Shown in pieces: positions 9,601 to 18,078 of a stretch of 64,000 nucleotides of DNA. The notes below the pieces were generated by a model that was given only the letters and a program-made list of their open reading frames with translations, ran no database searches and was not told where the DNA came from. Numbering within the stretch: position 1 is the first letter of the stretch; each line of letters begins with the position of its first letter. The DNA lies in NCBI GenBank assembly GCA_937920345.1, contig CALGVA010000052.1, positions 1 to 64,000 on the forward strand. Reading direction: 5' to 3'. Origin of the DNA: an uncultured Lachnospiraceae bacterium (lineage in GTDB: Bacteria; Bacillota; Clostridia; Lachnospirales; Lachnospiraceae). The position numbers and the translations under genes are program-made.

Positions 9601-11012
9601 AGATTGCGAAGCCTCTCACGATTCAGACGGTATATAAGAAACCGAAATTGCGGGTTGCGGATTACAAAGTCTGTCCGGCGCTTGGAGAGGTGAGTGATCA
9701 GCAGCGCATCTATTCCAATGCCAAGAAAACAGATAATTGTATGAGAAAAGGCAATTATACCGTATGGACCAATTATTCCGATATTCTCTGCGCAGATGAG
9801 GAAGTCGAAATCGAAATTGTGGAAGCCGAAAATGTTATGCTCAAATACAGCGGAACAAAGGACAGGAAGACACAGCTTACCCTGTACTCTGACCGCTGGC
9901 ATGAACCGCTGACTGTGCCGGTGAAAATCAAATCTGTGAAATCCGGAGTAAAGATTTCCCCGGCAGCCGTTACGCTGAATGCAGCGTATCCGTCGGAGAC
10001 AACGCAGACCACAGCGTCAGCGTGGTTTTACAATGCGGCAACCGGCACCCGCTTGAACGTGTCGGATATCGGGATAAAAGGAGCGAATGCACGGGCACAG
10101 CAGATGTTGGATCAGGGTCTGATTAATATGAACTGTATGTACTCTCGTCTGTTAGTTTCCCTCAACTATGCGAAAGCGATGGGAAGCGATCCGATCAGAC
10201 CCGGCAGCTATAAATACAAGCTGACACCATATTATGGAGATACAGAATTAAGCAGCTTCACCTTAACCGTAAAAGTTATTGATAAGGAGGCGACGGTGAA
10301 AGTGAAGGCTAAAGGTGCGATAGACTTATTAAGGCTGAATAATAATAGTGATGGTTATAATAAGTTTTGCAATCCTGTCGTTACCGTGACGCCGGTATTC
10401 CGGAATCTGGACAGTTCTTATATGGTTGCAAAAGCAGAACTGTGCGGTGCGTACAAAGACCTTTTCCAAATAGCGGATTTCGATCAAAACGGTGTTTTGA
10501 AGATCGTGCCGGCTTCCATCGGAGGACTGAAGGCGGGGAAGCGTTATACATTGTCAGTGAAATATACGGTGAGAGATGAGTACGGCGGTAACGGTAAGTT
10601 GATCACGGTGGTGTCCAACACCTTTACGATTAAACCGAAACAGTCGATGCCGAAGCTGACGCTTTCTGTGAAGCAGCTTACTTTATACGCTTCCGCAAAG
10701 GGAGAGAACAAAGGCCAGGAAATGACGCTGTCAGTACCGAACACATTCGGTCAGGGGTACTACGCCATTGAAGATGTAAACGGGTCACTGGATGTCAATA
10801 AGGACGGAAAGGCGGATCTGGTTGTGAAAGCAACAGGTGTAAGACCGTTCGGCAGTGAGGTAACCGTTCAGGTGTACATTCTGGATGCGGATGCCGTCAA
10901 AGCGTCCACGAAGGGGATAAACTATAAGATTCCCGTCACGGTAGAATGTGTGGGGCGGGATGGTGTGAGCAAGGATGCTTCGACGACCGTGAGCGTGGTT
11001 GTGAAGAAATAG
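3603..11012 (+). CDS. Giant secreted protein with Fn3-like and Ig-like repeats
   Basis: A 2469-residue secreted protein. The ATG at 3603 is chosen over 3564 because an AGGAGGAG site precedes it and because it gives a clean signal peptide (residues 1-27, ending TAYA). Residues about 45-205 form a very acidic Gly/Asp/Glu/Ser linker. From about 300 to 1160 there are six or seven beta-sandwich units with the Fn3-type closing motif (TEYEV, TVYEV, TKYAV). A Big2-like Ig domain (WTSSDETVAT) lies near 1170-1255. The remaining 1200 residues are further Ig-like beta-rich units. I see no LPXTG sorting signal, S-layer domain or C-terminal membrane helix, so it is released or held noncovalently. No catalytic domain was recognised; a scaffold or adhesin role is inferred. 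Confidence 0.85.
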   Translation: MLQRGLAVLLSVCMLAGGISDTAYAMNPQMNVHTVSDLQDRADDRDTDANISAIQEGGGGSGSEDAGNEPTEGGIGTAGTGVENDTTGTGGGNNDDNTSGDISGDDDGMQEDGEAGDNVTPEDGIGGEGDSGTQEDVSDDDSDAPEDGSGDDSNVPEGSLGGDGTSEDENDSEAEEDAPEDDDLTDSDAAVDEAGVEEVDPETLSANSVSALNIKEEELMLTTDAPQTVTLDAGERQWLSFTAPQDGLYRFYSTSEDDSGKNVFAFLFHQKTDNENGSFGVDYGTGQNGNFDCPYRMEMNETVYVLVRFGSPVASGTFTVNAQKVEVPELTVTKNDEGNYTLQSDSYRLHLTLTPSYSMVTAGMELRQADGSALTGGNSYNIYYRYTYDNRSGGTSHLHNWTHLDSSGEYKSEYKIQNIAEGGRFLITELQILDSSDNILVVLGAGGQAITVNTLDTEKPGVITEVSAEDASITVKAEFMSSPNGRLRYRRKEESEWTSVNRVVYSYTAVTFAAEPDTDYVVELTDADMKTVYDTTEIRTKAFAAADIRAEAVDITSSGAVIKVTIGSYTGNKRYICARVSYTDSMGDSQTDTGRVSADRIADGSIDLVLSNLVAGTEYHDLEVEMDDTDSDAMEYVAHRTKVSFTTAASTITGEQINVTAVPDAQDGSRAVLKVALRDAAEGSYSYTAKYRVAGSRDWKESYILKGTLGSYNNYAEELNLAYLLGNTEYEVQVMVDGVLKAAAFATVSTAVVPEVEVKPLMQGVQVTATLTGTAALSDGYTISARCYNETTGSWSGIYYSDYDDTCLTADNNWKSTVIFYSDSMRPNVENTWRVEINGNKTGGVYEKYFVFKAVQQEITLTPEKTMYTTALLKAVMTARDESLAYAKDGLVYYREQGTSQWIKGDLCSYAYESGDEIYLSGLKEDTEYEVKLVPWNYPDDILAQISFRTLKDTRSLSVSADTRRYTSAQVAWDFDSGTNEQGIYSYIYLYYRAKGAAKWICAASVIKQTDYRDELSLTGLQPGTVYEVLAEIKHNGNSDIAGENVVRDAKTEFTTVAVDHELTAEPVSEEIKPASVTFDVQLTKPTGVLDSRMKAVVALEPADGEAIRSKEVYLGKDNQYKTKLVMGDLLPDTKYAVRAELYESENNYWFALRHYDMGEVTTAKADLPDSLTISEETLTLNQGTAQRLTVTVRPQEAAAGLIWTSSDETVATAGVDGTVTAHKAGEADIIAAAAGDAADGQEKVSAVCHVTVRDYTIRVKNADDSYDSIPTLLSRTQKRTLVVYDEAAGADLTGVTWVSNNLHTANISDEGLLEPRNYGQTYITAETADGITLKTEAIRVINEIQGFSITRPETNHSAYEAVRTAEAVYQVAAGETYQVGCVLSPAYTDRYNSSVSMAGSEFNWSTDNSAVTVRALETGRLTEITIPATVSGPVQVTAVMKDEVYRNKSFSITLDVLKKPDVEVLPDTYIWLDYSNKLKDAALPENWQWKEQSTLLYGTGAKVFTACYVETGYFPYETGVAVHAERIGNTLSVKQTGADGKDIISDNYSADKKAYIVKKELPLKVKTGSPAGSAPALLYEQSALEPAAKDAAKVSVSAPDADGYYSVTASAKGTYTVSAAVALKKAAFKKQDGAYVLTEGAKVKDTTVSLKFMAVDAAPVQKIIFAVADDSPEKVTISEEGAIEYEITAANANTKQNARVIHIDVTAVDQDGNRVENPKIDYKVSDAAVVKLKKEGTDRLVLTIPKGADGLAKVNATAKDALGRSAQFAVRVKDYTPRVTAFEVDINENYTYSKQIAQIVLPYEKDGSDQIEQISLVKTEDVSDVVDGLGIKRSAISGSYMYRATVGVTDKEQIKQKGNLKYYLAIQTKAYGGPVFVPVRIRLEEGTPAVTVKQSKKVNVFYTDTTHFMSYDEVSMGLVKVSAPVRIESVRWIAGDDSESAVKKEFIIENWSLSITKNGKNTKEYMIQQNRPVLDSSGKPSAAAVKGTLYIRLQGYGEEIAKPLTIQTVYKKPKLRVADYKVCPALGEVSDQQRIYSNAKKTDNCMRKGNYTVWTNYSDILCADEEVEIEIVEAENVMLKYSGTKDRKTQLTLYSDRWHEPLTVPVKIKSVKSGVKISPAAVTLNAAYPSETTQTTASAWFYNAATGTRLNVSDIGIKGANARAQQMLDQGLINMNCMYSRLLVSLNYAKAMGSDPIRPGSYKYKLTPYYGDTELSSFTLTVKVIDKEATVKVKAKGAIDLLRLNNNSDGYNKFCNPVVTVTPVFRNLDSSYMVAKAELCGAYKDLFQIADFDQNGVLKIVPASIGGLKAGKRYTLSVKYTVRDEYGGNGKLITVVSNTFTIKPKQSMPKLTLSVKQLTLYASAKGENKGQEMTLSVPNTFGQGYYAIEDVNGSLDVNKDGKADLVVKATGVRPFGSEVTVQVYILDADAVKASTKGINYKIPVTVECVGRDGVSKDASTTVSVVVKK

Positions 11013-11026
11013 AATAACAGCAGGAG

Positions 11027-11057
11027 AGCAGAGATTCGGGAGAGCCTCTGCTTTTCT
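11027..11057 (+). terminator. Rho-independent terminator after the first giant gene
   Basis: The stem AGCAGAG/CTCTGCT encloses a 12-base loop and is followed by TTTTCT. It lies 15 bases after the stop codon and separates the two giant surface-protein genes into independent units. Confidence 0.75.
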
Positions 11058-11151
11058 AATGGATTTCATAGGGAATGAATATATTTTTTTGGTTTGATAA
11101 AAGTCTGAGCGTAATTTATAATAGGTATAAGCAGAGGAGAGGGGTAATCAT

Positions 11152-14100
11152 ATGATATCAGGAAAATGGAAAATGTCATGGAAGAGAATACTGGCGGGTG
11201 TTCTGTCGGTCGCGATGGTGCTTTCAACAGCACAGCTTCCGGCAGGGACTGCCTATGCAAAAGAGGCGGCAGTGACTGCGTTGGAGAACGGGAATGCTTC
11301 CGGTATGAGCGGAGAGACAGACGCGGATGAATCTGTGCAGAAGAATGAGCCTGCAAGCGGGGAGGATTCTTCAAGTATAGAATTGCAGGAGCCGGGGGAA
11401 GAAGAGGAAACCCCGGATACGGGGACACAGGAGCCGGGGGATGGAGAAGACTCTTCGGATACGGAGGTAAAGGAGCCGGAAGAGGAACAGGATTCTTCGG
11501 ATACGGGGACACAGGAGCCGGATGCAGGAGAGGAACCTTCGGATACGGGGGAGCAGGAACCGGATGAAGGAGAAAACCCTTCGGATACGGAGACACAGGA
11601 ACCGGCTGACGGGGAGAATCCGTCTGAGGACGGCGATATAGCGGATGAAACTGGTGAAGAGGGAATGAATGGGTCTGACACGAATGAGGTTCGTGTCAGC
11701 GGAATCTCCGATAATGATACGGACAGTCTTGACTCACAGGAAATATGGATGGAAGCTGAACTGGACGGGGCTTATCAGTTCGGCGGTGCGCCGTCGGCTA
11801 AGGGTAATCTTTCGGTTTACGGGGCATCTGTATATAGCAGCGAAGCGGAAACATACCTGTATCAGCAAATGCTCAAACGCAGTACATTGATTGATATATC
11901 TGCATATAAAATTGATATGAGCGGAGTAGGAAGCCTGATAAACGGCGTACTTAATGAGCATCCGGATCTTTATTTTGTTGAGAGAGGATATAACTATTAC
12001 CCCGGCAGTGAATATGTTGCGGCGATTGAGCTTTTTTACAATGATACATATGACGATGCAGCATTCCAGAAAGGCGTATCTTCCGCGCTGGCGTGCCTGA
12101 ACAGTGAGATGAGCGATCTGGAGAAAGCTGTCGTCCTGCATGACTATCTGACCGTGAACTGTGAGTATGATAATGAGAACTATGAGGCAGGAACGATTCC
12201 TGATACATCTTATAGTGCGTATGGCGTCTTCGCAGAACGTATCGCTGTGTGTCAGGGCTACGCACTTGCCTATAAGTATCTGCTGAATCAGGTTGGAATC
12301 GACTGCTACATGGTGACCAGCGATTCTATGCATCATGCATGGAACATGATCGTGCTGGACGGACAGTACTATCAGGTCGATGTCACATGGGACGATCCTG
12401 TATGGGATAAGATCGGAAGGTCAGTGCATACCTTTATGTTCCGCAGCGATGCAGCCTTTGCCAGGCATCAGGACTGGCGCGTGACGAGTGGCAGCAGCGT
12501 GGTGGATTACCGGGCAACAGACACGCGCTATGATAATGCTTTCTGGGTTGACTGCGACTCACCGCTGGTACTGGCGGGAGATGACTGCTATTATATTACG
12601 GACAGTGGAAACATTAATAAGACACGTCTGGAAGATATAACGGACGCAGGGACTTTCGTGCAGAGTATCGGCAGATGGCCGGTTTGGGGTGGCAGCAGTA
12701 ACTGGATAGGCGCTTTTTCCGGTCTGTTTCAAATACAAGACCGATTATATTACAATGATAAGGCGTCCATCTACAGCATCGCATTAGACGGTACCGATAA
12801 GAGGACGGAGTTTACAGCGGATACATCGACGGGATACATATACGGCAGCGCTTATTGTCAGGGCAAGGTGCTTTATGCTTTGCATCAGACACCGAATATA
12901 GAGACGAAAGAAACTGTGCTGACGGCGGACATTGATACAGGAGGCGGAGAACCGGATGATCCGGTTATTCCGGTAGAAAATATCGAACTGAGTGCCTATA
13001 TGTTGGAGCTGACGGAAGGCGAGGAAGCGGAACTTACGGCTGTTGTTTATCCTCAGTACGCTACGGAGTCTGCCGTTATATGGACAAGTGACGATGAAGC
13101 GGTAGCGGAGGTATCGAATGGAACAGTGCGTGCACTTTCGCCCGGCAGTTGCACCATTACAGCCTCAGCAGGTGGCAAAGAGGCGGAATGCAGCGTGCAG
13201 GTAACCGCGAGGGAAGAGGATAAAGCGCTGAACCTCGATAACTTGTCCTACGACTATACCGCGCTGGACGATACGAGCATTTCTTCCACCGCGCAGGGCA
13301 GACCGAAGCTTTTGATCTTCTACAGCAATACATGCGGTAATTGCCGGAACACGATCAGGAGCATAAGTGCAAAGATTGCTGACTTTGCAGGCGTAGACAT
13401 CTATGCGATGGAAACGAATGACGGGACGAAGGAGGAGGTCGCGGAATTTCAGAGTCAGTATGGCTGTGAGGAGATTACTTTTTCCTATGATAAAGACGGG
13501 ATAAATAGGCGGAGTATGGCGTGGTATTCATATACGGGAGGAATGGGTACTACTATATCATGGCCTCTGATCTGCTATATTGATGCAAATAACCGGCTGC
13601 AATATATGACCATGTCGTTGATGGCGGCGGAGACAATACTGTCTAATCTGCAGAAATATTGTGATGCTTCTGTGGAAAATCCGCAGACATATACGATTAC
13701 CTATGTTTTGAATGGCGGAACCAACAACAGCGATAATCCGTCAACTTATACGGAGAAAGACACGGTTATCACGCTGCAGGATCCTGTCAGAGAGGGATTT
13801 CAGTTTGAAGGCTGGTACAGTGATGCGGTGTATTCTGTCAGAGTGACGCAGATTCACGGGGCTGATAAGCGCGATATCGTGCTTTATGCAAAATGGAAAT
13901 CACTGTCCGTGCCGGAGCAGCCCGTAATCAACCAGACGCCGGCTGATGGAAATGTGCTCATGGGCTTTTCGGGCGCTTACTATACGGAGACCGCAGATAA
14001 GATTTTGGGACGGCTGAACGAGATCCGTATGGAGGCGTGTAGGGAGGGTGTGAATAATCCTGATACAGGGAGTCCGCTGACAATTGATGATTATGTACCG

Positions 14101-17100
14101 CTGCAGTGGTCGTCGGACCTTGAGGCGATCGCCAGACTGCGGGCAGCGGAGGCGACTGTCAGCCAGTCGCATACAAGACCGAACGGGCAACGGTGTTTTA
14201 CGGTGGTTACCAATAACCGGGAACAGTCGTGGGCGGAAAATCTGGCGTGGAATTCCAGCGGCCTGATGGCTGGAATCGAGCAGTGGTATGCTGAGAAAAG
14301 CGATTGGGTGAACCAGACAGGCGGTGTGGTTGGACATTATAGAAGCATTATCAGTCCTTCATACTGCGCTGTCGGCGTGGGTGCATTCAGGCTGTCAAGC
14401 GGAGGCTGGTATGCCATTGCACAGGAATTCAGCAGGAAGGATTCTCTGGATACACAGAAGGATGCAGGACAGGGAAACTGCGTGCAGTACATAGAAGTAC
14501 AGGGAAGCAATATAACCAAAGTAGAATTCGGAGCAGATAAGGCGGCCTTTATACAGGAAGGCGGGAGCTGCCGTCTTCCTGTCGAGGTAACGGTTCAATA
14601 TAAAGATTACTATCAGAACGATAAAGCTTTTACCGGGCCGTATCAGGCCGGGGGAAGATGGAAATCCTCTGACGAAACGGTTGCGACGGTGGATAGCACG
14701 GGTGAAGTGGCTGCTGTGGGAAAAGGAACGGTGCAGATCACAATGAGCGCCGGGTTAAAATCTGTCTCTACACAGATCACAGTCTACGGTGCGGGTGAAA
14801 GTCCAATCATGGTGAAGCGGCCTGATATTACGACTTATAAAGTCGGACAGAAGATTAATCTCAAGGGCGGAACAGTCACTTATCCGTCGGATGGTCAGAC
14901 CAGAACGGCAGAACTGGAAGCCGGTATGATCAGTGGTTTTGACTCTTCGAAGCCGGGGGTCTGCACAGTGCAGGTTACCTGTGGCGGTTATACAGCGAAT
15001 TTTGATACGCTGATTGTGGAAGCACCGGAACTGGCGGCATCTGTCGGCCAGAGTCTTCGTCAGATTGCTTTGCCGCAGAACGAATATGGCACCTATACGT
15101 GGCAGGATGATACCGTAGTCGTGGAGAAAGCGGGTATCTATACTTTTGCTGCACTATTTACCCCGCAGGATGAGGTAAAGTTCCAGAAGCTGACAGACAT
15201 ACAGGTACAGGTGACGGCGCAGGAGACGCTGGGAGCCGATACGGATGTCACCTTTAAAGTGAATGAGTTTACCTATAACGGCGAGGCGCAGGAACCGAAA
15301 GTTGTGGTGCGGGTTTCTGATACTTTACTAACGGAAGGACAGGATTATACGCTGTCCTATAGCAATAACAGAGATGCCGGTACTGCGACAGTGACAATAG
15401 AAGGTGCGGGATGTTATCTTGGCAGTATCAGCAGGGACTTCGAAATCAAGCCTGCGCAGCTTGTCATTACGGCACTGGATATGTGCATAATGATCGGCGA
15501 GCCGGTTCCGGCGTCGTATGAGTACGAATATACAGTAAGCGGTCTCGTGGCGGGGGACACGCTGTTTGCAGAGCCTGCCTTTTCCTGTGGAATCACGGAC
15601 AGTACGACCGCAGGATGGTATGATATTGTGCCTTATGGTGCCGATGCGGGAACCAATTACAGTATATCTTACAGGAACGGAAGGCTGACTGTGGCAAGCG
15701 AATATGTGTCCTGTACAGTCAGCTTCAATGTGCAGGGACATGGTACTGCGCCGGCGGACATAATTGATGTTAAGGCCGGCAGCACGATCGACAGACCTGC
15801 TGATCCGGAGGCAGCAGGATATCGGTTCGACGGCTGGTATTGGGATGCGGCATGTACGAAAGCGTGGAATTTCGAGGCGGACATCGTACAGTCGGATATG
15901 ACACTGTATGCGAAGTGGCTGGACGTAAGTGAGAACAGCCAGTTTGCGATTCAGGAAATTGCGGACGTATATTATACTGGTAAGGCATGCAAACCGGCGG
16001 TCAGTGTATATGACGGCGATATGCTCTTAAAGTCAGGCAGAGATTATCAGATCAGATATTATAATAATATCAACACGAATAAAGATGGCGTGCCAAAACA
16101 GGGGAACGGTGAAGGCTCGTATTTCAATGCGGAGCTCCCTTATGTGGAGATTATCGGCAAGGGCAACTATACGGACCGGATCAAAGACGGAAACAAGGAT
16201 ACGGTCAAGGTTAATTTCAACATTCTCAGGACTGCGATCGGTGACGGCAGGCAGACAGCGGATGGAATTGTGCTGAAGATTTCCGATCAGCTTGTGATGG
16301 CGCAGAAAGTACAGAACCCTTTTACATCAATCAAATATGTCAAAGGGATGAAAAAAGATATTGATTATAAGGTGCGCCTGACAGTGCAAAATGCGCGTGA
16401 CCAGGCAGGGAGAAGTCTGCAGAAGGACGAGGAACTTCCGGGCGCTGCCGTACCGGCAGGTTACAGCGGAGCGTTTCTGCTGACGGTAGAGGGCATCGGC
16501 AATTACGAAGGAAGCATCTGCAGAGAAATTTATGTGACGGATAAAGCGCATTTGATGAAGAATGCGACGATCGTGCTCGGGAAGAACCAGAAGAATGTTG
16601 CGTTTACGGGTGAACCGATACGGTTGAATCCGGCGGAGGTAAGCACGGCGGATACCTTTATCGTGAAATGCGGCACGACGATTTTGAGACCCTTCAGGGA
16701 TTATACAGTGCAGTACCGTAATCACGACAGAGTCGGTAAGGCGGAGCTGATCATCACGGGAACAGGAGAGTATGCCGGAAGTAAAACTGCGTCTTTTAAT
16801 ATTACGGGAAAGGCGTTTACGGCTAAGACTGTGTTGATGGGAGATATAGAGAATAAGGTCTATACGGGCAGAGCGATCACACAGAACGGTATAGCCTTGT
16901 CATACAGCATGGGAGACGAGGCACCGCAGCCGCTGCGGTACGGCACGGATTACACGATCAGCTACAGCAGGAATATCAATAAGGGCACTGCTACGATGAC
17001 CTTTAAGGGCATGGCAGATGCCGGGTACAGCGGCAGCTTTAAGAAGACTTTTAAGATCACGGCGGCTGATATCGCGAAGGTAAACCGGCCGGCATCGATG

Positions 17101-17916
17101 GAGCATATGGTCTATAACTACTGTAAAGCCGGCGTGAAGCCTGTGGAAGAAATCAGCCTCACGAATCAGGAGGGAATAGCGCTTAGAAACGGTAAAGACT
17201 ATACGCTGAAATATGTCAATAACAAGGCGGTGGCAGGTGCTTCTGATGAAGCGCCCCCGACGGTGATCGTGAAGGGCAAGGGCAACTACACCGGGGAGTT
17301 TAACCTGTATTTTGACATTGTCAGAACGGATCTGCGGGCGGACAGTATTCAGATCAGGACGACACCGGTTGCATATAAGGAAAATAGGGCGCCGGATTAT
17401 GTCTATAAGCCTGCAGTGAAGCTCATGGATGGCAAGTCAGCACTGCGCGCGGGTGCAGACTATGAGATCGAATACCGGAACAATACACAGGCGGATTATG
17501 ACAGCTATATACAGAATCTGCAGAATCAAACAGGTGGCAGCACGCCGCAGGAGGGTGAACTGACAGCGGAAGACGGCGTGCCGGTGGCAGTGATCACTGA
17601 GGCTGCAGGGGCTGCATACAGACTGGAGCAGCCGATCATCGTGCCGCTGCCGATCTATCTGAATAAACTGACCAAAACGGCGCTGACGGTATATGTTGAT
17701 GAGGCGGTATATTCGGGCAGCCAGGTTACGCCGGAAGTGACGGTATTCTACGGCGGAGGGCAGATCAGGGAAGGCGAAGACTATACCCTTTCTTACGGTA
17801 AGAATGTTACATCGGGTAAGAATAAGGGCAGCGTGGTGATCAGCGGCATTGCACCGTATTACGGCGGCAGCGTAACCGTGAAATTTGATATTGTGAAAAA
17901 ACCGATCAGCTATTAG
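11152..17916 (+). CDS. Giant secreted multidomain protein: transglutaminase-like, thioredoxin-like, CAP and Ig-like repeats
   Basis: A 2254-residue protein with an N-terminal signal (about residues 1-36, ending TAYAKE) and an acidic 14-residue repeat linker (79-162). A transglutaminase-like fold follows, with a plausible triad Cys367 (AVCQGY), His395 (HHAWNM) and Asp410 (QVDVTW). Next come a Big2 Ig domain (about 608-685), a thioredoxin-like domain with CGNC at 728-731, an InlB B-repeat/Flg_new unit (847-915), a CAP/SCP domain (about 937-1095, QSHTRPNG), more Ig-like units, a second Flg_new unit near 1520-1590, then several tandem Ig-like (MBG/YDG-type) units to the end. No LPXTG or C-terminal membrane helix is visible. 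The ATG has AGGAGAGG upstream. A role in the cell envelope or extracellular matrix is inferred; the presence of a redox-type CxxC in an exported protein is unusual. Confidence 0.85.
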   Translation: MISGKWKMSWKRILAGVLSVAMVLSTAQLPAGTAYAKEAAVTALENGNASGMSGETDADESVQKNEPASGEDSSSIELQEPGEEEETPDTGTQEPGDGEDSSDTEVKEPEEEQDSSDTGTQEPDAGEEPSDTGEQEPDEGENPSDTETQEPADGENPSEDGDIADETGEEGMNGSDTNEVRVSGISDNDTDSLDSQEIWMEAELDGAYQFGGAPSAKGNLSVYGASVYSSEAETYLYQQMLKRSTLIDISAYKIDMSGVGSLINGVLNEHPDLYFVERGYNYYPGSEYVAAIELFYNDTYDDAAFQKGVSSALACLNSEMSDLEKAVVLHDYLTVNCEYDNENYEAGTIPDTSYSAYGVFAERIAVCQGYALAYKYLLNQVGIDCYMVTSDSMHHAWNMIVLDGQYYQVDVTWDDPVWDKIGRSVHTFMFRSDAAFARHQDWRVTSGSSVVDYRATDTRYDNAFWVDCDSPLVLAGDDCYYITDSGNINKTRLEDITDAGTFVQSIGRWPVWGGSSNWIGAFSGLFQIQDRLYYNDKASIYSIALDGTDKRTEFTADTSTGYIYGSAYCQGKVLYALHQTPNIETKETVLTADIDTGGGEPDDPVIPVENIELSAYMLELTEGEEAELTAVVYPQYATESAVIWTSDDEAVAEVSNGTVRALSPGSCTITASAGGKEAECSVQVTAREEDKALNLDNLSYDYTALDDTSISSTAQGRPKLLIFYSNTCGNCRNTIRSISAKIADFAGVDIYAMETNDGTKEEVAEFQSQYGCEEITFSYDKDGINRRSMAWYSYTGGMGTTISWPLICYIDANNRLQYMTMSLMAAETILSNLQKYCDASVENPQTYTITYVLNGGTNNSDNPSTYTEKDTVITLQDPVREGFQFEGWYSDAVYSVRVTQIHGADKRDIVLYAKWKSLSVPEQPVINQTPADGNVLMGFSGAYYTETADKILGRLNEIRMEACREGVNNPDTGSPLTIDDYVPLQWSSDLEAIARLRAAEATVSQSHTRPNGQRCFTVVTNNREQSWAENLAWNSSGLMAGIEQWYAEKSDWVNQTGGVVGHYRSIISPSYCAVGVGAFRLSSGGWYAIAQEFSRKDSLDTQKDAGQGNCVQYIEVQGSNITKVEFGADKAAFIQEGGSCRLPVEVTVQYKDYYQNDKAFTGPYQAGGRWKSSDETVATVDSTGEVAAVGKGTVQITMSAGLKSVSTQITVYGAGESPIMVKRPDITTYKVGQKINLKGGTVTYPSDGQTRTAELEAGMISGFDSSKPGVCTVQVTCGGYTANFDTLIVEAPELAASVGQSLRQIALPQNEYGTYTWQDDTVVVEKAGIYTFAALFTPQDEVKFQKLTDIQVQVTAQETLGADTDVTFKVNEFTYNGEAQEPKVVVRVSDTLLTEGQDYTLSYSNNRDAGTATVTIEGAGCYLGSISRDFEIKPAQLVITALDMCIMIGEPVPASYEYEYTVSGLVAGDTLFAEPAFSCGITDSTTAGWYDIVPYGADAGTNYSISYRNGRLTVASEYVSCTVSFNVQGHGTAPADIIDVKAGSTIDRPADPEAAGYRFDGWYWDAACTKAWNFEADIVQSDMTLYAKWLDVSENSQFAIQEIADVYYTGKACKPAVSVYDGDMLLKSGRDYQIRYYNNINTNKDGVPKQGNGEGSYFNAELPYVEIIGKGNYTDRIKDGNKDTVKVNFNILRTAIGDGRQTADGIVLKISDQLVMAQKVQNPFTSIKYVKGMKKDIDYKVRLTVQNARDQAGRSLQKDEELPGAAVPAGYSGAFLLTVEGIGNYEGSICREIYVTDKAHLMKNATIVLGKNQKNVAFTGEPIRLNPAEVSTADTFIVKCGTTILRPFRDYTVQYRNHDRVGKAELIITGTGEYAGSKTASFNITGKAFTAKTVLMGDIENKVYTGRAITQNGIALSYSMGDEAPQPLRYGTDYTISYSRNINKGTATMTFKGMADAGYSGSFKKTFKITAADIAKVNRPASMEHMVYNYCKAGVKPVEEISLTNQEGIALRNGKDYTLKYVNNKAVAGASDEAPPTVIVKGKGNYTGEFNLYFDIVRTDLRADSIQIRTTPVAYKENRAPDYVYKPAVKLMDGKSALRAGADYEIEYRNNTQADYDSYIQNLQNQTGGSTPQEGELTAEDGVPVAVITEAAGAAYRLEQPIIVPLPIYLNKLTKTALTVYVDEAVYSGSQVTPEVTVFYGGGQIREGEDYTLSYGKNVTSGKNKGSVVISGIAPYYGGSVTVKFDIVKKPISY
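11386..11637 (+). repeat. Six in-frame 42-bp repeats encoding an acidic linker
   Basis: Six consecutive 14-codon units of the form (Q/K)-E-P followed by acidic residues and, in most copies, SDT plus a variable pair. The last unit is the most diverged. The repeat lies between the signal peptide and the transglutaminase-like domain and probably acts as a flexible spacer whose copy number can vary between strains. Confidence 0.85.
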
Positions 17917-17951
17917 ACGGGATAAAAATTTATAGAATTTTAACTTTTCTA

Positions 17952-17980
17952 TTGACACACGGTTTAGATGGTGCTACGAT
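17952..17980 (+). promoter_or_regulatory. Sigma-A promoter of the ammonium transporter gene
   Basis: A perfect -35 box TTGACA (17952-17957) and a -10 box TACGAT (17975-17980) are separated by 17 bases. Transcription would begin near 17987, giving a leader of about 90 bases before the ATG at 18079. Confidence 0.75.
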
Positions 17981-17995
17981 ACAAATCGTAAAAGC

Positions 17996-18030
17996 AAAGG
18001 CGCTTTGAGGAAACTCAAGGCGCTTTTTCT
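17996..18030 (+). terminator. Terminator hairpin inside the amt leader (candidate attenuator)
   Basis: A ten-pair stem (GCGCTTTGAG with CTCAAGGCGC, one G-U pair) closed by a GAAA tetraloop is followed by TTTTTCT. It lies downstream of the promoter at 17952 and 49 bases before the ATG, so it could end transcripts before the coding region. It may also serve as terminator of the giant gene upstream. A second small hairpin (GCAGTT/AGCTGC) follows it at about 18040-18057. No matching antiterminator is obvious. Confidence 0.65.
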
Positions 18031-18078
18031 ATTGCCTAAAAGCAGTTGAGGAGCTGCAGGAACGGAGGAAATTTATCT

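Noticed and set aside
3603..17916. Sortase LPXTG signals in the giant proteins
   Set aside because: Both C-termini end in short basic or polar tails without LPXTG or a hydrophobic segment.
17981..18078. ANTAR two-hairpin target in the amt leader
   Set aside because: Loops are four bases, not the paired hexaloops with A1 and G4.
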